Shown here: positions 5,525-6,345 of the stretch, piece after piece | Numbering within the stretch: position 1 is the first letter of the stretch | Layout: the number at the start of each line of letters is the position of its first letter | From: Gammaproteobacteria bacterium | GTDB taxonomy: Bacteria; Pseudomonadota; Gammaproteobacteria; Steroidobacterales; SZUA-146 | Assembly (NCBI GenBank): GCA_013002925.1 | Contig: JABDLQ010000285.1 | Span: 1-6,345, forward strand | Length of the DNA stretch: 6,345 bases | Direction of reading: 5' to 3' | Translations under genes and position numbers: made by a program | The notes under the pieces: model-generated | What the model saw: the letters and a program-made list of their open reading frames with translations, nothing else | Told to the model about the DNA's origin: nothing | Databases searched by the model: none

Positions 5525-6345
5525 TTAAAACCTGAGCGTGACTTCCAGACCGAGGGCCCGGGGCTTGCTCGGCCACGCTATGTCGGCCGGCAAACCAATG
5601 AAACGGGCGGCGAAAAACCACTCGATATAGCGCTCATCAAACAGGTTGTCGACATACAGTTTCGTAGACCATCGTTCGTTTTCAAGTGCGATACTCAGGT
5701 TGGTCAGATCGTATGCGGACTGTGCATCGACATTGTCGAGAGTCCAGTAGGTCTTGCCACGATGCTCATAATGAAGCCGTGTCACCAGGTCCAGGGTGTG
5801 AGTTAACGGCCGTGTATGTTGCATCGCCAGGTTCAGGCTCCACACAGGTCCCCCTGGCACTTGCCTGCCAACGATCGCGCTTGAGGGAACCAAAACACCC
5901 GGGATGTCTGTGTATTTCTCGATTTTGCTGTCGGTATAGCCAACGCCAAAATCAATTTGCAGCGCAGTCGTTGGAAGCGCAGTGATCTCGAGCTCACCAC
6001 CTGTTATTGCGCTTTCATCGATATTGATATTGGCCTGGGTCCCGGTCTGGTCAAACAGAAAAAATTGCTGGTCCTGGTAGTCGATAAAAAACAAAGAGAA
6101 TCCGCCGCGCAACCGTCCACTGAACGCCGCACCTTTCAGACCCGTCTCATAGCTGATCAGCGACTCCTCTGCAAAACCTGGCATGAAATTGCTGCCGGGC
6201 GCCAGGTTGTTAAAGCCACCGGCGCGAAAGCCTTTACCCACGGTCAGGTAGCCCAGCACGTTCTCAGACAGGTTGTAGGCCAGGCTTGCTTTCGGCTGCC
6301 ATTCCCTGAACGTCGCACGACGGCCCTGGGTTGAATCTTCCGGTG
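5525..6345 (-). CDS. TonB-dependent outer-membrane receptor, C-terminal barrel part
   Basis: The frame is open from the right edge to TAA at 5527-5525, giving the last 272 residues of a longer protein; typical receptors have about 700-900. Features of the final beta-barrel strands are visible. These include WQPKASLAYNLSENV leading to the strand GYLTVGKGFRAGGFN (the second half at 6232-6209), the segment SYETGLKG, the penultimate NLFDERY (5647-5627), and the last residues VTLRF ending in phenylalanine, the outer-membrane insertion signal recognised by the Bam machinery. Such receptors import iron chelates, vitamins or sugars through the outer membrane using TonB energy. The plug domain, TonB box and signal peptide lie outside the window, so the ligand cannot be inferred; closeness to heme genes is not evidence for heme uptake. 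GTG 6259 is not the start, because homology continues upstream to the edge. Confidence 0.93.
   Translation of the reverse strand, partial: PEDSTQGRRATFREWQPKASLAYNLSENVLGYLTVGKGFRAGGFNNLAPGSNFMPGFAEESLISYETGLKGAAFSGRLRGGFSLFFIDYQDQQFFLFDQTGTQANINIDESAITGGELEITALPTTALQIDFGVGYTDSKIEKYTDIPGVLVPSSAIVGRQVPGGPVWSLNLAMQHTRPLTHTLDLVTRLHYEHRGKTYWTLDNVDAQSAYDLTNLSIALENERWSTKLYVDNLFDERYIEWFFAARFIGLPADIAWPSKPRALGLEVTLRF

Noticed and set aside
5957..6334. Plus-strand frame of 125 codons opposite the receptor gene
   Set aside because: It is antisense to well-conserved TonB-receptor strands, and its translation has no recognisable features.

Overview
The window looks like chromosomal housekeeping sequence from a gammaproteobacterium with moderately high GC. 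The main evidence is the gene order hemC - hemD/hemX - hemY, which is characteristic of that class. The HemX and HemY sequences also resemble the enterobacterial proteins along most of their length. I see no RNA gene, insertion sequence, CRISPR array, phage gene or attachment site.

Layout, left to right. (1) Bases 1-83 hold the last 26 codons of hemC on the plus strand. (2) hemD and hemX follow as one uninterrupted reading frame (76-2154), a 692-residue protein. It has a cytoplasmic uroporphyrinogen-III synthase domain, a charged linker, one membrane segment and a coiled-coil HemX domain predicted to be periplasmic. (3) hemY (2151-3455) overlaps it by four bases and encodes an inner-membrane TPR protein with an unusual acidic DGSxx-repeat tail. 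These three genes form a tight, translationally overlapping operon. (4) Converging on hemY with one spacer base is a minus-strand gene (3457-4485) for a three-domain [2Fe-2S]/FAD/NAD(P)H reductase. (5) Divergent from it across 46 bases is a plus-strand gene (4532-5443) for an atypical short-chain dehydrogenase of the YeeZ kind. (6) After an 81-base spacer with no convincing terminator, a minus-strand TonB-dependent receptor gene (5525-6345) runs off the right edge, so only its C-terminal barrel is visible.

How the genes fit together: HemC makes hydroxymethylbilane and HemD closes it to uroporphyrinogen III, the precursor of heme and siroheme. HemX and HemY are membrane proteins co-inherited with this step, and their exact biochemical role is not settled. 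The reductase, the dehydrogenase and the outer-membrane receptor are on different strands, and nothing in the sequence ties them to heme synthesis.

I did not find a clearly new system. The points most worth a second look are the HemD-HemX fusion with a possible internal hemX start, the repeat-encoded acidic HemY tail, and the dehydrogenase that lacks the usual YxxxK catalytic pair.
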